Of a stretch of DNA of 64,000 nucleotides, positions 24,166 to 36,512 are shown piece after piece. Position 1 is the first letter of the stretch, and the number at the start of each line of letters is the position of its first letter. The DNA is taken from NCBI GenBank assembly GCA_029379385.1, contig CM055611.1:5332001-5396000 (forward strand), given 5' to 3'. Both the position numbers and the translations under genes were made by a program. The notes below the pieces were generated by a model, which had not been told where the DNA came from, searched no databases, and worked only from the letters and a program-made list of their open reading frames with translations. This DNA comes from Quillaja saponaria (taxonomy: Eukaryota > Streptophyta > Magnoliopsida > Fabales > Quillajaceae).

Positions 24166-24588
24166 CTATTACTTTCTGATTTTCCATCCTCGATGCTCTT
24201 CAATCAGTCCTTGGCTCCTCTTATATCAAATTCCGACGTCCTTGGCTCATCTCATGTCAGGTTCCGACAAGTTATGAGTTTATGAAGTTTTGTATATGTG
24301 GATCTGTTGACGATGGAGTGTGAGGTATCTGTCAACTACACCTTTCATATGATTTGAGCATAAATTGTTGAGAAATGACGATTTGGGGAAGAGGGGCATG
24401 TTTTACCACATTCCTTCTATTCTCATCCTCATTGAATATGGGATATTAGACCATTTTTTATTTTATTTTATTACAATTTTATGAGTTTGTTTGTTAATTT
24501 TGATTTAATGATAATGAGTTTTGATTTACTGGGTCATGGACTTTGATTTGTTTGGGGAAGCGTTTTGCAGATTGGGGAATACGTTTTG

Positions 24589-24690
24589 CAGATTAGGGAA
24601 GGGAAAGTTGAAGAGAAGAAAGATTCTTTTGTTTTATTGCAGATTGGGGAAGGGAAAGTTGAAAGGAATAAGGATTCTTTTGTTTTATTA
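24589..24690. repeat. 51-bp tandem duplication in the right arm of the MULE
   Basis: Two units start at 24589 and 24640. Both read GCAGATT(A/G)GGGAAGGGAAAG and end in GATTCTTTTGTTTTATT. A partial third GCAGATTGGGGAA precedes them. Confidence 0.88.
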
Positions 24691-24995
24691 ATTTAATTTA
24701 ATTTTATAAATTTTTTTATTTTGAAATTTCTGTTTTAAATTTTATTTATAAAAATTCATGTGTTAAATTGTTATTTGTCAATTAACCATGTCATCAGCCA
24801 CATAATTTTTCATCAATTTCCATCTAACCACATCACCTCCGTCAAAGTTAATTTGGACAAAAGGTAGCGACATGGACCTAATTAATTCAATTTTGTAATT
24901 AGAGAGACTTAATTACAACAAAGTGAATGGTAAGGACCAAAGTGAATTCTAACCTAAACTATAATGACTATATGTGTAATTTAGCTAATTTTGTT

Positions 24996-26380
24996 CTATA
25001 CACAAATCCTTATTGGTGTATGATTTACAGATTTTGCTTCAACTTCTGAACATCTTTTTATCAGTTATTATATGATAAGTAAAAGAGATAGAAATTAATA
25101 AACTCATTTTCCATAAATTTTGACCTCTTTCTTAGATGTGTTATTCTCTAAAAAACTAAAGGTCACAAATTGGAAAAAAAAAAAAAAAACACGCATTTAG
25201 TAATACTAGTGGGTGCGTGTTTGTATATATTTTATACATGAGATAATAGGGGTGTGAGACGGTGAGAGAGAGTAGGAGAATGTAGGAGTGGAAGAGAGTA
25301 AAAAAGTGAGGAGGTTATTGTTTAGTAATTATCAAATGATTGAATAACTTTTAATTGTAAATATAAATATTTAAATGTGCATATTATATAGTTGGAGACC
25401 ACAAAAGTCTTCTAGCTTTTATAATAATATAGATATAAATATATAGATGTATAGTCTCTGAATGGCAACAAAGTAAATCATATCATCATTCAATCTGATT
25501 CTGAGTTGACCTAATTTAAATATGTTTAAATTCAAGATGATTTGGTGATAAGCTGATCCGATTTGAAACTAGAGATTATCTTCTTTAAATTATGTATAAT
25601 AAATTATGGTTTTGTGTTTAAACATAATAAATTATGATATGGTTTCAACTCAATACAATCAATACTCCCTAAACATTTAATGAATCAAATTATTGTACTA
25701 ATATTAAAAAAATTTCTTTTGATCATCCATCGATCTTTCCGATTCTCTTGCAGGGATGATATTTTGTTGTAGAGTGAATGAATTAATGATTTGAGTTCTG
25801 AACATGACTTCTTGTGCGTGCTTCATAATTTTCTTTGTTGAATGAGAATTATTTACAATGATGATGACAACATTTGCACGCAAAAATTTGATGTTAACAT
25901 GTTGCATTTTTAATAACAATACAATATTAAATAGGTCTAAACAGGTTCATGTTCGGGTGTGCAACGTAAGAGGCTGTATTTTATAGTAATCATTGAGCTC
26001 TGGTTTAAAAAAATTTGAATTATTCATTGAATATCAAATTTGATTACATGCTATTCGAATTCAAATTATTCAGTTCAGATGGTGTCTTTAATTATGCCTC
26101 CATCTTTTTAACGGAACAATAATCTTTGAAGATAATAATGTGAGAAGCTGAATGAAGAAGATAAATGTTTTAGAACAAATTCGTATGTGTGTGGGAAATT
26201 AATAAAATATATTGTTGAATAAATAAATAATATTATTAATAAAAATGATAATATAATATTCATCAATTCAAATTAGCATGCATGTAACATATGATCATGT
26301 TTGCGAAAACATAAAAAATCAAAGTATCGAACATAGTAAAATAAGAAATTAAGAAATTGAAAGATTTCATTATAATTGTT
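24996..26380. other. AT-rich intergenic stretch
   Basis: No supported gene. It contains a poly-A run near 25175-25191 and a possible Helitron-type 3' terminus at 25394-25416, reported as a finding. Otherwise nothing recognisable. Confidence 0.45.
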
Positions 26381-26459
26381 CGTTCAAAAATTTCCTGAAA
26401 AGCTAATCATAGGTTCTTCTCTCCATCGGAATAATAGGGTCGTTATGCTCATTACTACA

Positions 26460-27245
26460 CTTGTTGAAGATTTTGAATCGATTGAAATTATTCAATAGGC
26501 CTTAGAAGCATGCAAATAGTTTGAAGCCTAAGATCTCTTCGAGGGATTGACAGAGCGGATTGTTAGTTTTCAAATACAGGGATATTCATCCTAGTCACTA
26601 TGGACGTATTTACCCAATTGACGTATGAAGGAATCAATGTTGGACTTATCGAAATCTTATGTATTCACAGGTTCTGTAATTCCTATCGCCTCTCGATTAA
26701 TGGTTAGATCTGAATTCTTCAATGGAGCAATAAAAAGAAAATCAAGTTATTCCTTCTTTCTTTTACTTTTTTTTTTTTTTTTAAGAAAGTATTTACTACT
26801 AAAAAAACTAAACATGAGAGTTTTTTCTCATCCAGCTTCTCACGAATGATACAATTAAAAAATAATATACATATATTTCTCTGGGTCTATTGGAAATTTG
26901 TCTCCCAAGCAATGAGATAAGCTTAAGGCTCTGATCGCGTGCCTATTGAAGAATGAGTCAATGTAAAATCTTATTTTTTTATAACAGGTTGAGGGAGTAG
27001 TCATTATTGGTAGAGAGGAAGCAATAAATTGGGGTTTATCAAAACCTAATGTTGCAAGCTTACGAAATATAGAATGTATAGGGCTTTTCTCTCTTGTTTA
27101 GTATCATTTTGGCTTCGTCTTCCATGTCTTGTTGGCGCAAAAAGTATCCCGACAAATATTTCTCTTTCTAGCCATACAATTATTAGTACACTTGTTGTGA
27201 TTCCTAATACGAGAGTAAAAATAGGGGCAAGTACCCATATTGTTA
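26460..27245. pseudogene. scrambled plastid-DNA insertion (rpoB, ndhH, ndhA fragments)
   Basis: Several short pieces read as chloroplast genes in mixed orientation. 26475-26510 (+) resembles ndhH (ESIEIIQ, then a stop, then ALE). 26543-26655 (+) resembles rpoB around its RDIHPSHYGRICPID motif, with a Cys-to-Tyr change, an in-frame stop and frame slips. 26991-27055 (+) resembles ndhH (GREEAINWGLS). 27144-27242 (-) resembles ndhA ([10 protein letters not shown]...IIVWLEREI). In plastid genomes ndhH and ndhA are adjacent and on one strand while rpoB is far away, so this is a rearranged transfer. The pieces are too damaged to function. A mitochondrial intermediate cannot be excluded. Confidence 0.75.
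27144..27242 (-). pseudogene. ndhA: ndhA 5' exon fragment
   Basis: About 33 codons match the start region of the plastid NADH dehydrogenase subunit A (proton-translocating subunit of the thylakoid NDH complex). This covers [10 protein letters not shown], a stretch of membrane-helix residues and VWLEREI. Outside this segment the match stops abruptly on both sides. It is a dead fragment in a nuclear context. Confidence 0.75.
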
Positions 27246-27329
27246 TTAATGACTGGAAGAAACCAAGAAATAACTCCTCACATGCGAAATTATAGAAGGT
27301 CCCCTTTAATCAATCGGGGATTGAATTGA

Positions 27330-28367
27330 TACTATAAAGAATCTCTCACTTTTATCTATCTATATTATTATAAAAGAGAGAACAATAGACCTTAATTTTC
27401 TCCTACTTTATAAGAAAAAAAAAACTTCAAGATTTTCATAATGTCATAGAAAAGAAGCAAACTACAATACTGAATGATGTCATAATCAACAAGGAATTGT
27501 GTAGGGATAGTTTGTTTTTATTTCATAAAAAAAATATTTAAAAAATCATTTTGATCTTAACGTTTTTCAAAAATCAACTTTATCTTAAAAAAGAAATATC
27601 ATATTTTGATCTTAAGATTGATTGAGAAAGAAAAGTTCAACTTTTTTTCATTAATTTAGCACTCATGTTATAAAAATATTATATTTTAAGTCACATTAAT
27701 AATTTTTTATTTAAAATACTAATGGTGTTAAATTTAAAAAAAAAGAAAAAAAAGGAAAAATAAAGAGGCATTACATACATTGTAAGAGTGATAAAAATGC
27801 AATTGACAAAAAATAAATATCTTAAGGACAAGATGTCAATTTGTATTTATTACATATATGCCAATAGTATGGTGGGGGAAGAGAAGGAAAATGCAGCGAA
27901 TGTAGGCACAAGGCTAACAAAATGTTGGGACATGGCTCAGATGTGCTAATGCTGCTGCTTGCCGCCTATCCAATTAGCAAGACTCGCACAAAAATTAATA
28001 TAGCCGCTGGCTAAAATAGCCGTTATAATTGTCCTTTTATAAACATTATCAACTTTTTGCTTTCTTCTAAATTGTTGAGACCCCGTTGGTAGCAGCTAAA
28101 TTTATATATTGAGAAAAAGAGCAATATCAACTAATTGAATTAAAATAACCCACTTGGTCAAAACTCATGTAAATCATGCATTATAATAATTAAACTAAAT
28201 CAATAATTTTTTAAATTTAATTACTTCGTGAATACAAATAGAAAATAATTAATACAAAATTGGTACTCTTGGCCAAAAAAGTTGCCAAAATCAATCGTAG
28301 ACACCAATCATAAGCAAAATGCATGAATATTGAGACAATCAATTAGTCACTTCCTCCTCCTCCTCTT
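27330..28367. other. AT-rich intergenic stretch downstream of the glucanase gene
   Basis: Contains repeated TTTGATCTTAA-type segments (27550-27640) like those in plant non-coding repeat elements, and poly-A patches. The part nearest 28367 should include the 3' UTR of the glucanase gene. No gene seen. Confidence 0.4.
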
Positions 28368-29961
28368 TTAAAGAGTCACGCTTGGGAACCTGCAATGCCC
28401 ATAACCTAAAAGAAAGAGAAAACAGACAAAATATTTTTAAAATAATTACAAAAATAAAAAATGTGAAGTTTATGTAATTATGGAAATTTTATGAAATTTT
28501 TTTTTTTTAATTGCTTACTTGGATCCTTGGTTGTTTGTGTAGCTAGTCCATTGAAGTAACAGGTTCCACCGGACTTTCTGAATTGGGCCCAATATGAACT
28601 AAACGCATAGCTTGCATGCCATAATATTGAATCCGGTTTAAAACATGGTTTTCCGGGTTGGAGCGGGTCGCAGGTTTTGTTCCCCTGCGAACAAGCGTAT
28701 GATAACGCCGATCCCAGCGCACTCCTATTGGCTTCCTTCGCTACCACACACCATATCTTCCCCTTGTATGGCTCATTGTTCTCCGGCGGCGGCAACGCTT
28801 TATATTCTGATTCCGGCGTCTTCCCAGATAGATCAATCTCGTACACGTTCGTCCCATTCGGGTAGAGTAAACCGAAGTTTCGCTCTGTACCTGGACCCGT
28901 TTTCTGGTTCTCGTTGAACAAAGCGAAAATAAAAGAGGGGAGGACTGAACCTGGTCGTGCCGGCGTACCCACCGGCGGTTTAGTTGTGAATTTTTTCACA
29001 ATGTTCCGATTGTAAGTTGCAGCGTTGTAAATATTTGCTCCAATCTCGGTAACATCTCCTGCACTAGGCCAACCCGTTTCTGCGATCCAAATACGGATAT
29101 CCGGATACCCGAGTCTCTTCATGGCAAATATTACAGCATCCACCATCTGATCGAATAGGTTAGTGTATGTTAGACCCGTAACCGGATCCGTAACCGTTAT
29201 CTTCTTGGCCTCCAGCAGGGCATAGTCCAGGTTAATGTTGGTAGGATCCGTGGACCAAGGAAAATACGGGTATGCATCCAAGAAGAAAAACGATTTGGTC
29301 CGATTTAAGAAATGCAACATGGGTTTTATGACCCGATCCGAAATGTCAGATCGAAATGTGCCATTTGAAGGTGGGAACGACGACTCTAAGACGCTCATGG
29401 CGGATGTAGTTCCCACTTTGACTTTTAGAATTCCATGAGTTTTAAGGGAATGCTTGATCAGTCTCATGGCGGGTACGAGATTGAACCAGGTTTCCTGATC
29501 CGGGTTGCTGAGGATTTCGTTTCCAACAAGAAGGTAGCGAATCAAGGTGTCTGGGTAAAAAGGGACCACATTGGTTTGTACCCATTGGTCTGCAAGTGTT
29601 TGGTTGGAGGAAATGTTGGAAATAAGCTCATTGGGTACCATGATTGAGACTTGGAGGTCTGTGTTCTTGAGGGCTTTAAGGATTTCTGGGTTTGCATCAT
29701 AGATTTTGACACGTTTAGCTTTGAGGGATTTGATAAGCTCCACTGATTTAGAAGGTAATGGAAGATTGTTTCCCAGCTGGCCATAGTTGATTCCTACTTT
29801 GTTTGAGATCTCTGCACCTGAAAACAAAAGGGGTTAGAGAAAATCCCAAAATGAATAAAACCCATATAACAAATTCTTAGATTTTGAGAGGAAAAGTATA
29901 AATCAAACTTACTGGAAATAGAAACTAAGAGGCAGAGAACTAAAAGAGAAATGAGAGCCAT
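28368..29961 (-). CDS. GH17 glucan endo-1,3-beta-glucosidase with X8 (CBM43) domain
   Basis: Three exons: 29961-29913, 29817-28519 and 28405-28368, all with GT...AG introns. The product is 461 aa. Residues 1-17 (MALISLLVLCLLVSISS) form a signal peptide, so the enzyme is secreted to the wall. The GH17 barrel runs from about 24 (INYGQLGNNLP) to 350, with the proton donor Glu in LLVGNEI (about residue 117) and the nucleophile Glu in WIAETGWPS (about residue 263). The X8 carbohydrate-binding domain starts at about 371 (IWCVVAKEA) and has its usual cysteines. The tiny last exon supplies YGHCRFPSVTL and with it the last X8 cysteine; reading through the second intron would give a wrong tail. No hydrophobic GPI-anchor tail follows X8. 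It hydrolyses beta-1,3-glucans such as callose. It appears intact. Confidence 0.93.
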
Positions 29962-31570
29962 AGCCAATGTTGTTCTTCCTCTGTTTTCTGAGCTCACTGT
30001 TATTTAATCAACCCAGAAAGAGAAGAACTTTTAATGGATCACAAGTAGAGAGAGCAGCTGTCAAGCACAGAGGTTGGATCCTTAGATGTGTTTGGCAGTA
30101 TGGAAAAATGAGCCTGGGAAAAAGAAAATAGGTTCAGAAAAAAAATGATAAGGAGGTTGAAATAGATCACCCACTAAATTAACCAATAAAGATGGAGTAC
30201 TTCATGGATATGGAGGTTTGATTAAATAATAATAACAGTGATGAATTAATTGGGAATACAACCTTTTAAATATTCTCTTTCTTCCCTTTGTGAAAAGAAA
30301 AAGAAAAGTATTGAAATATTTAAGAATGGTGCAAAGAGAGAAACTGATAAGATGGTGGGACCATTTGTAAATTAATTAAGCATTGTTCCAGGTTCTCAAC
30401 TAGACAATGAATTTTGTTTGGAATAAATGAAAAATAAAATAGGCTTTGCTTGGTTTCCAGGAAGGGACGGAAGGAAATAAAAGGTGGAAGATGGAGCCAG
30501 ATACGACTAAAAAAGTAATTACCCAGTAAAAGTGATAAAAGCTAGTAGCGTACGTATCACTATCTGGCTATCTGCCAACAAATGCAATTAGCCGTTGTCG
30601 TGCTGAGTGAGGTGATGTGGGCTTTTCCTGGGCTTTAATGGTTTGTACGTGGTGGCCAGAGCACGCTGCAGTCTGATCAATTCTTCATCAGACGGTTGAA
30701 AACTTGCAATGAGTTCATACAAAGACAAGAAAAATGAAAAGAAATATATTCCTTGACAAGAGCATGCCGACTTGGGTCTTCTGAGTTCTATCCTTGGTAC
30801 TACCATGCCACATGGTAAGAAGCAAATGCATCAAAGGTTTTGAAAGGTTAAAACCGTCTTGGTCCAATTACCGTAATAGGAGAAGTCAATGGACTTTGGT
30901 TTTTCTTAGGAGAAGAAAAGAAAATCAATCCCAAGTAGAATATTGAGGATCCTTAAAACCTTGAGTTTGATGGGTTAGCTAAAATATATAGGGGTGATTT
31001 TTTTTTTTTTTTTTTTTTGTTGATAGTATTATTTGATACAACATGTGCAACACCGATGCATCGACTGATCAAATTTGAAATTTTTGATTTCAATATTTCT
31101 GTTTTAATCAATTAAATTAAAATCTCATTAATATCAACGTATGATTTTTTTTATAATTATGATTGTTTATTTACAAATTTCACAATTGGGTTGTTAAAGA
31201 CAATGAATGCTATTGATATTCTCATAGTTATATAATCAATCTTGTAAAGTTTAATATTTGACTTTATAACTTAGATTATAGAAAATCCATTATTATTGAG
31301 TAAGAAAGTTAAGGTACATTAATTTTTATTTTTTATTTTTAGAAAGAAGTTTAGATATATATATTTGTATATGACGATACGCATGTCATATTAAGAAATA
31401 AAATGAGATTCTGAATTATGATTAGTGAGAAAAATGAGTTAAACTTCATATTATGATATTAGATCTAAAAGTATTTTAAATCATTTGTTTTATTTTAAGT
31501 GTTGTTTGTCGTTTATGTTATTGAAAATTTTCGTTATAGCTCGTTTTCTAATCCTAACTAACATATTTTG
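29962..31570. other. 5' flank of the glucanase gene and intergenic sequence
   Basis: The 5' UTR and promoter of the minus-strand glucanase gene should lie in the first few hundred bases. No clear TATA box was seen. A T-rich run (T22) lies at 30997-31018. A 72-codon minus-strand frame at 30588-30806 has no recognisable family. Nothing else supported. Confidence 0.4.
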
Positions 31571-31575
31571 ATATC

Positions 31576-33220
31576 ACACCAAGAAAAACATATTTTTGCT
31601 ACCACCAATATTAGTTACTAATTCAATAACAAAGAGAGTTAGCTACGGCTGGCTTTGGGACAGAAAGTGTTGGTCGTTACAATACATGTATTTGACATAT
31701 TAGATACCAAAAAAAGAGGCGTGAGAAGATTAAAATATCTCATCTGCTCTAATCAAATGTTTAATATGTGTAGTAGGATGAGATTGAAAATTCCAAGAAA
31801 TGTGTTTTATCTTGTTCCAACAAAATTAATTAATCTATGGAAGGCGTTGGGCTTAATACAGATAAGATTTTCATTGTTTTTTTGCCCTTTGTTCGTGCCT
31901 TCCATCAACAGGATTTGAACCCCAACCCATTGCCATTCTCGTGTTTACTCTCACATTTTTTAGATTTCTCTCATTCTAATACTAATTGATTGATTTTAAG
32001 AATAAAACTTTAACATGGTATCGAAATAAGGTTTTAAGCCTACTAGTTTGGCTTCTCTAGCAACACTCTACATGTCCGAACTCCACATTGCTAATATTAT
32101 AAGACTTCTCTCTCTTAATACTAATTGATTAGTTTTACTTTAATACTCATTAACTATTGTCACAATCTTTGGGGCCATCCTTCCGTCATCTTTGCCGGTG
32201 GTCACTTCATTGTGGTAAATCAACAACAAAGATCAGAATGTTTGTTGTGTAGGAAGACTAATGCTAGTTGTGCAGGACGTAGAAGGAGAACATACGACAG
32301 TTGTGCGAGATGGAGAAGGAGAAGCTGCAAATTTCATCATTCATTTTCGACAGCTCACCTCAATTTCCAGCATTTTCTAACCACTACACCTCCACTCATC
32401 TTCATCAAATCCAAAATTTGAAAATTTAAAAAATCCATCAATTGAGTTCTATATATATTTTTATTAATTTTCACCAACAAATATTTGATGTTGTAAATAC
32501 TCAACATCTAATTTGATCTTTTATTTTGGCATCCATGAATCTTGTACATTCAGTTTGATGTTTCTTTTTCAATTAATTTTTTTTTTTCACATAAACTAGT
32601 TAGCTTGAATTGATTCGCATGTATATATATCACCAATCAATTATTTTACGGGTATTAGACTTTACAAATAGTTTCCTAAATTTGCTTATGAAATGTTTGT
32701 TAAAATGATTACATAAATTGATTATTTAGCCAAGGATAATAGTCTAAATGTTTAAAAAATTTATTGCATTATCTAGCTTTGCACCAAAAAAAAAAAAAAA
32801 AGATAAAATGTTTATCCATACACATCATAATCATTATTTACCCTTACAAAATATTTAATTTTACCTTATCATATCCGTGCTGCCAGTCTAAAACTATTTG
32901 TAACCAAATTTTTAGTCACTATAATTTCAAAACTCGGTTGATAATTTAGTATATGTGACTATTTTTTTTCTTTTAAAAAAAAGGGTTTTAGTGTCCAAAT
33001 TGCAATGCCAAAATCGGTTGCTAGTCTTGCAATAGAATTCTTGACCAAATTTTTGGTTGCTAATGTTTGATTCATTTAGAGGCATTTGATTGCAAAATTG
33101 ATAGCTAATTGTGATAAATTTTCAGTTTTACAAAATTGTTAGCTAAAGTAAATTTTTAGATAAATTGTCAATCCCAAATTCGTAGAAGAATCTATCACAA
33201 ATTTGTTGTATTTTTTATAA
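31576..33220. mobile_element. possible decayed CACTA-like or foldback element
   Basis: CACACCAAGAAAAACATATT at 31576 resembles a CACTA terminus (CACTACAAGAAAAA). Repeats such as GTTGCTA, CCAAATTTTTGGTTGC and GTTAGCTA cluster at 32900-33230, as in sub-terminal arrays. No matching right terminus or target duplication was identified, and no transposase is present. A degenerate primer-binding-like segment (TGGTATCGAAATAAGG, near 32017) lies within. The boundaries are guesses. Confidence 0.25.
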
Positions 33221-33959
33221 ATTCATTATAACCAAATAGTTGCTCCTGTATTAATGTCCAACATTACTAAGGAAATTATAAGTAATTATCAAATCATCTC
33301 AAATTCATAAAATTGTCATAATAGTATTATATCCATTTGCATACATTTCAATACAAAAAATTTGAGTAGTCTACATCAAAAGTTTCAAATTTCAAGTTAA
33401 TTACAACAATAATATCTAACAGTTCAATATAGTCAATCAGCAATTTCGTTTCGAGATTATACTTCACTTCCAGAGTATTGATCCTACATAAGAAAAAAAA
33501 TAAAAATAAATAAATGATAGAAAACAACGTTTCAATATTTATAATCCTATTCTATAAGAGAACTGACTTTCCCATTGTTTCCTTGATGACCTTATTCAAA
33601 TAAAGCTAACTATAACATTTAGAATAGTATAAAGTATCACTTACTATGAAAATCGGAGGTACATATTGGTGGACCGACACACCTATTTTGCCGAAGAAGA
33701 GCAATGGTGGCCAAGCTCGAGCAATTAGGACGTTGGCTATAGCAGCGGTAAGGTAGGCCTATCATTTTTTTAATATCCTCATGGGAATACAAAATACCCA
33801 TTTATCACCGTGTCTATAATATTCTCGAATTAAGGGAAAAAAAAAAATTCAAATTTGCTCCCTGGAAAAGATAATAGCCTGGAAAAGAAATTCTTATTTT
33901 GAACCAAATGCCCCTTAAATGAACTTTAATGCCTTAGTTTCATATACATAACATCTTTG

Positions 33960-35900
33960 ATAATAACATCTTGATAATAAACTTTAGGCTTATTTGTCAC
34001 ACCAACTATGGCATGTCTTGTGTGCTATCATTCTTCAAAGTTGTTTAAAGTTCTCAAATAGAGTCCAATGTTGTATGATTTTGCTTGGCAAGTGTAAGTG
34101 TTTTTAGTATAAAACTATCTAGTATTATTTAGTTTAAAATATTTTGTTACGAGATAGTTTGATTAAATTTGAATTGTAATGGAAAAAATATAGAGACACA
34201 AGGTTTTTATAATGGTTCAACAAAAATCCCTGGCTCTTAAGGTCACACTTAAGAGTTCATTAATTACTGATATATCTAATTTAGGGAATCAACAACACTA
34301 TGGTTAATTACAGGAAGACCACTGCTCTTTAGTCACTTACAGAGAGACCACTACCCTCTAGGGGTGGCAATGAGCCAAGCTAGCTCGTGAACAGCTCATG
34401 AGTTACTCGTTAAAAGCTCGGATCAAGCTCGACTCGTTTAAAAAAGAGCATATCTTGAGCTTTATTTTAAGCTTGTTTAGTAAAACGAGCCTAGCTCAAT
34501 CTTTCTAGAGCTCGGCTCGTGAGTTCGTGAGCTAGCTAGTTTAATATTATTTAATAAAAATTTTATTATTTATATATACATTTATAATAAATCTATTTAT
34601 ATACAAAAAAACTAACATAAATTGTTACTTGGTTTAGTGGTAATTTGCACAAATGCTTACTAAGTAGTCTTGAGTTCAACTCTCCTTGCTTACAAACTTT
34701 TTTATTAAGCTCGGCTCGTTGACATCCCTACTACCCTCTAATCAATTACAAGGAAATCAAAGCCCTTGGCGGAAGACCAGAGCTCTCTGATCAGTTACAA
34801 TCCGGGAGATTAGTGCCTTTTATACACAAGTTTCGCAACTTATCATTTTCTCGCAAGGAAGAGTTGCAATGATTATATTCAATCACAAAGTCAAATGAGT
34901 TTGAATGAGTTTTACAATAGAGTAAAGATATGAAAGTTTGGCTCTTTGTGAGTGATGATAATGATTTGAAAGTTATAGATTAGAGAGTATCTAGATAATT
35001 TTTTGAATTAGATTTAGTCCTCACATTTTACCTTTTTAGCTTCTTGGTTTGTAGCCTTTGGCTTTAAGCCTTATTCCATATCTTGGCCTTGCCCTCCTTT
35101 TTCCTTTTTCTTCTTTCAAAGTTTTGTATTTTACACTCTCATAAAAAGAGTCCTTACTTTGTAAATCTTCTTGTTCCAGAGATGAAACACTACTTATGAT
35201 GTAGATCCTTAATTTTTGTTGAAAGTGCTTTCCACAATGTACGAAGGTCTGCATAAGATAACTTTTGAGATGTAAACATTTATGTCTGATGAACATTCTT
35301 CAAACGGTAGAGTTAACACATAGATAACATTGTGCAGGTGCAAACATTAAGTTTCAAAAGGATCTGATCAAACGTTTGTACTTCTCCAAAATTTGACTTT
35401 GAGTAACACTACAATAGTCTGAAACAGATGATTGATTATTTCATTAAGTGAAACAGAAAGTTTTGATATACTAAAAAATCTTTATTTTCAGCAGATGTTT
35501 TTTTTAATAATAAAATATGCATCATCCTTAGATAGCTCAATAGATAATGCACTAACTTGCATTCAGTAGCTTGACTGTGAATCAACATATAGTCATTTGT
35601 CTTGAGATTTCAGATGTTCACTTGAAGATCAATTTATTCACTTCCATTTATGTTAGCTTTCAGTAACTAAACATCCTTTACTATTGTTAAGTATAGATCC
35701 CTCTTTCAGCTTTTAATAAGTTCTATTTGATTCCACTAAAAGTCTTTGAAATAGATTTCTAGTTTTCATCTAGTTTAGTTCAGCACACATAAAAAAAAAA
35801 AAGTGACTGGAATTAGGATTCATCAGTGATGTCGTGATCATCAAAATATAGATTTAGGATAAAGCTAGGTTCAATAGTTTACTCAACAAAGATGTTTGAT
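33960..35900 (-). mobile_element. LTR-retrotransposon-like remnant
   Basis: The stretch carries non-coding segments of the kind found in plant Copia LTRs and 3' regions, for example GGTTCAACAAAAATCCCTGG near 34216. No protein domain is left. The segment at 35876-35917 suggests minus orientation. It was later interrupted by the hAT MITE at 34359. The family and limits are uncertain. Confidence 0.25.
34359..34730. mobile_element. 372-bp hAT-type MITE
   Basis: The termini TAGGGGTGGCAA and TTGACATCCCTA are inverted. A perfect 8-bp target duplication CTACCCTC lies on both sides (34351-34358 and 34731-34738). The ends are rich in AGCTCG/CGAGCT words that can pair with one another (AGCTCG near the left end, GCTCGGCTCG near the right). 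There is no coding capacity. A tRNA-like patch inside (near 34630-34685) is part of the element. Confidence 0.92.
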
Positions 35901-36512
35901 GACAAGATTTAAATTATTTTAGTTGACAATTTCTTTTTCTTAATACATTTTACTTACTAGGTAAAAATAAACAACATATTAATAAATAAAAAAATTGGAA
36001 CCATAAAAAATCCTTAGATTTTTGTTTGAGAATCATTGCAAATAAAGTAATATATGTTTCAACTAATTAAGTTGAACCTTAATTAAATTCATTTGATAGT
36101 GATTTTTGAATTTTACGAAGTGGATAGTGTACACACCATTCGTACAGTCATAGATTTAATTTTTTGTTCATTTGTTTGGAATATTAATTGCATTTTCCTA
36201 TGTTCTTTGGGTTCAAATTTAGATATTATGTCAATCTTTTGCACCTAATTTATATCTTATACTATAGACCATAGGAAAATGCTGTCGAAATTTCAACAAG
36301 TTAGGACAAAATGATTGGTATGCAAATGAATTTGAAATAATTTATATTAAGCTACTAATTGGACTGTGTGGGTTACTTTTCTAAATGATATAAAACCCTT
36401 TTACCCTTAGAATGGAGTTCAAAGTGTTAGACAATATGCACATACCAATCACGTCATTTTTTCTCTAATTGAAGCCAAAGAGTTTTTATTTATTTATTTT
36501 TATACAAAAATA

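Larger units (their letters stand above)
19605..24986. mobile_element. Mutator-like element with long TIRs, split by a nested solo LTR
   Basis: The left terminus GGCTAAATTACATTTTTAG and the right terminus (other strand AGCTAAATTACACATATAG) start inverted repeats of about 155 bp. Both carry the CACTTT(A/G)GTCC, TTACAATTAGGTC-like and GTCCAAA(C/T)TAACTT blocks. The element is flanked by AATTTTATT (19596-19604) and AATTTTGTT (24987-24995), a 9-bp target duplication with one mismatch, typical of MULEs. Without the nested LTR the element is about 1.34 kb. It has no transposase frame, so it is non-autonomous. Its left arm includes a CCA/TCA-rich patch near 19965-19990. Confidence 0.85.

Noticed and set aside
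28645..28917. Plus-strand frames of 62-90 codons at 28645-29647
   Set aside because: Antisense shadows of glucanase exon 2.
30588..30806. 72-codon minus-strand frame upstream of the glucanase
   Set aside because: No family recognised and no coding signs beyond openness; most likely chance.
34620..34690. tRNA-like patch (TTTAGTGGTAATTTGC...GAGTTCAACTC)
   Set aside because: It lies within the MITE, does not fold as a complete tRNA by eye, and lacks a proper acceptor stem.
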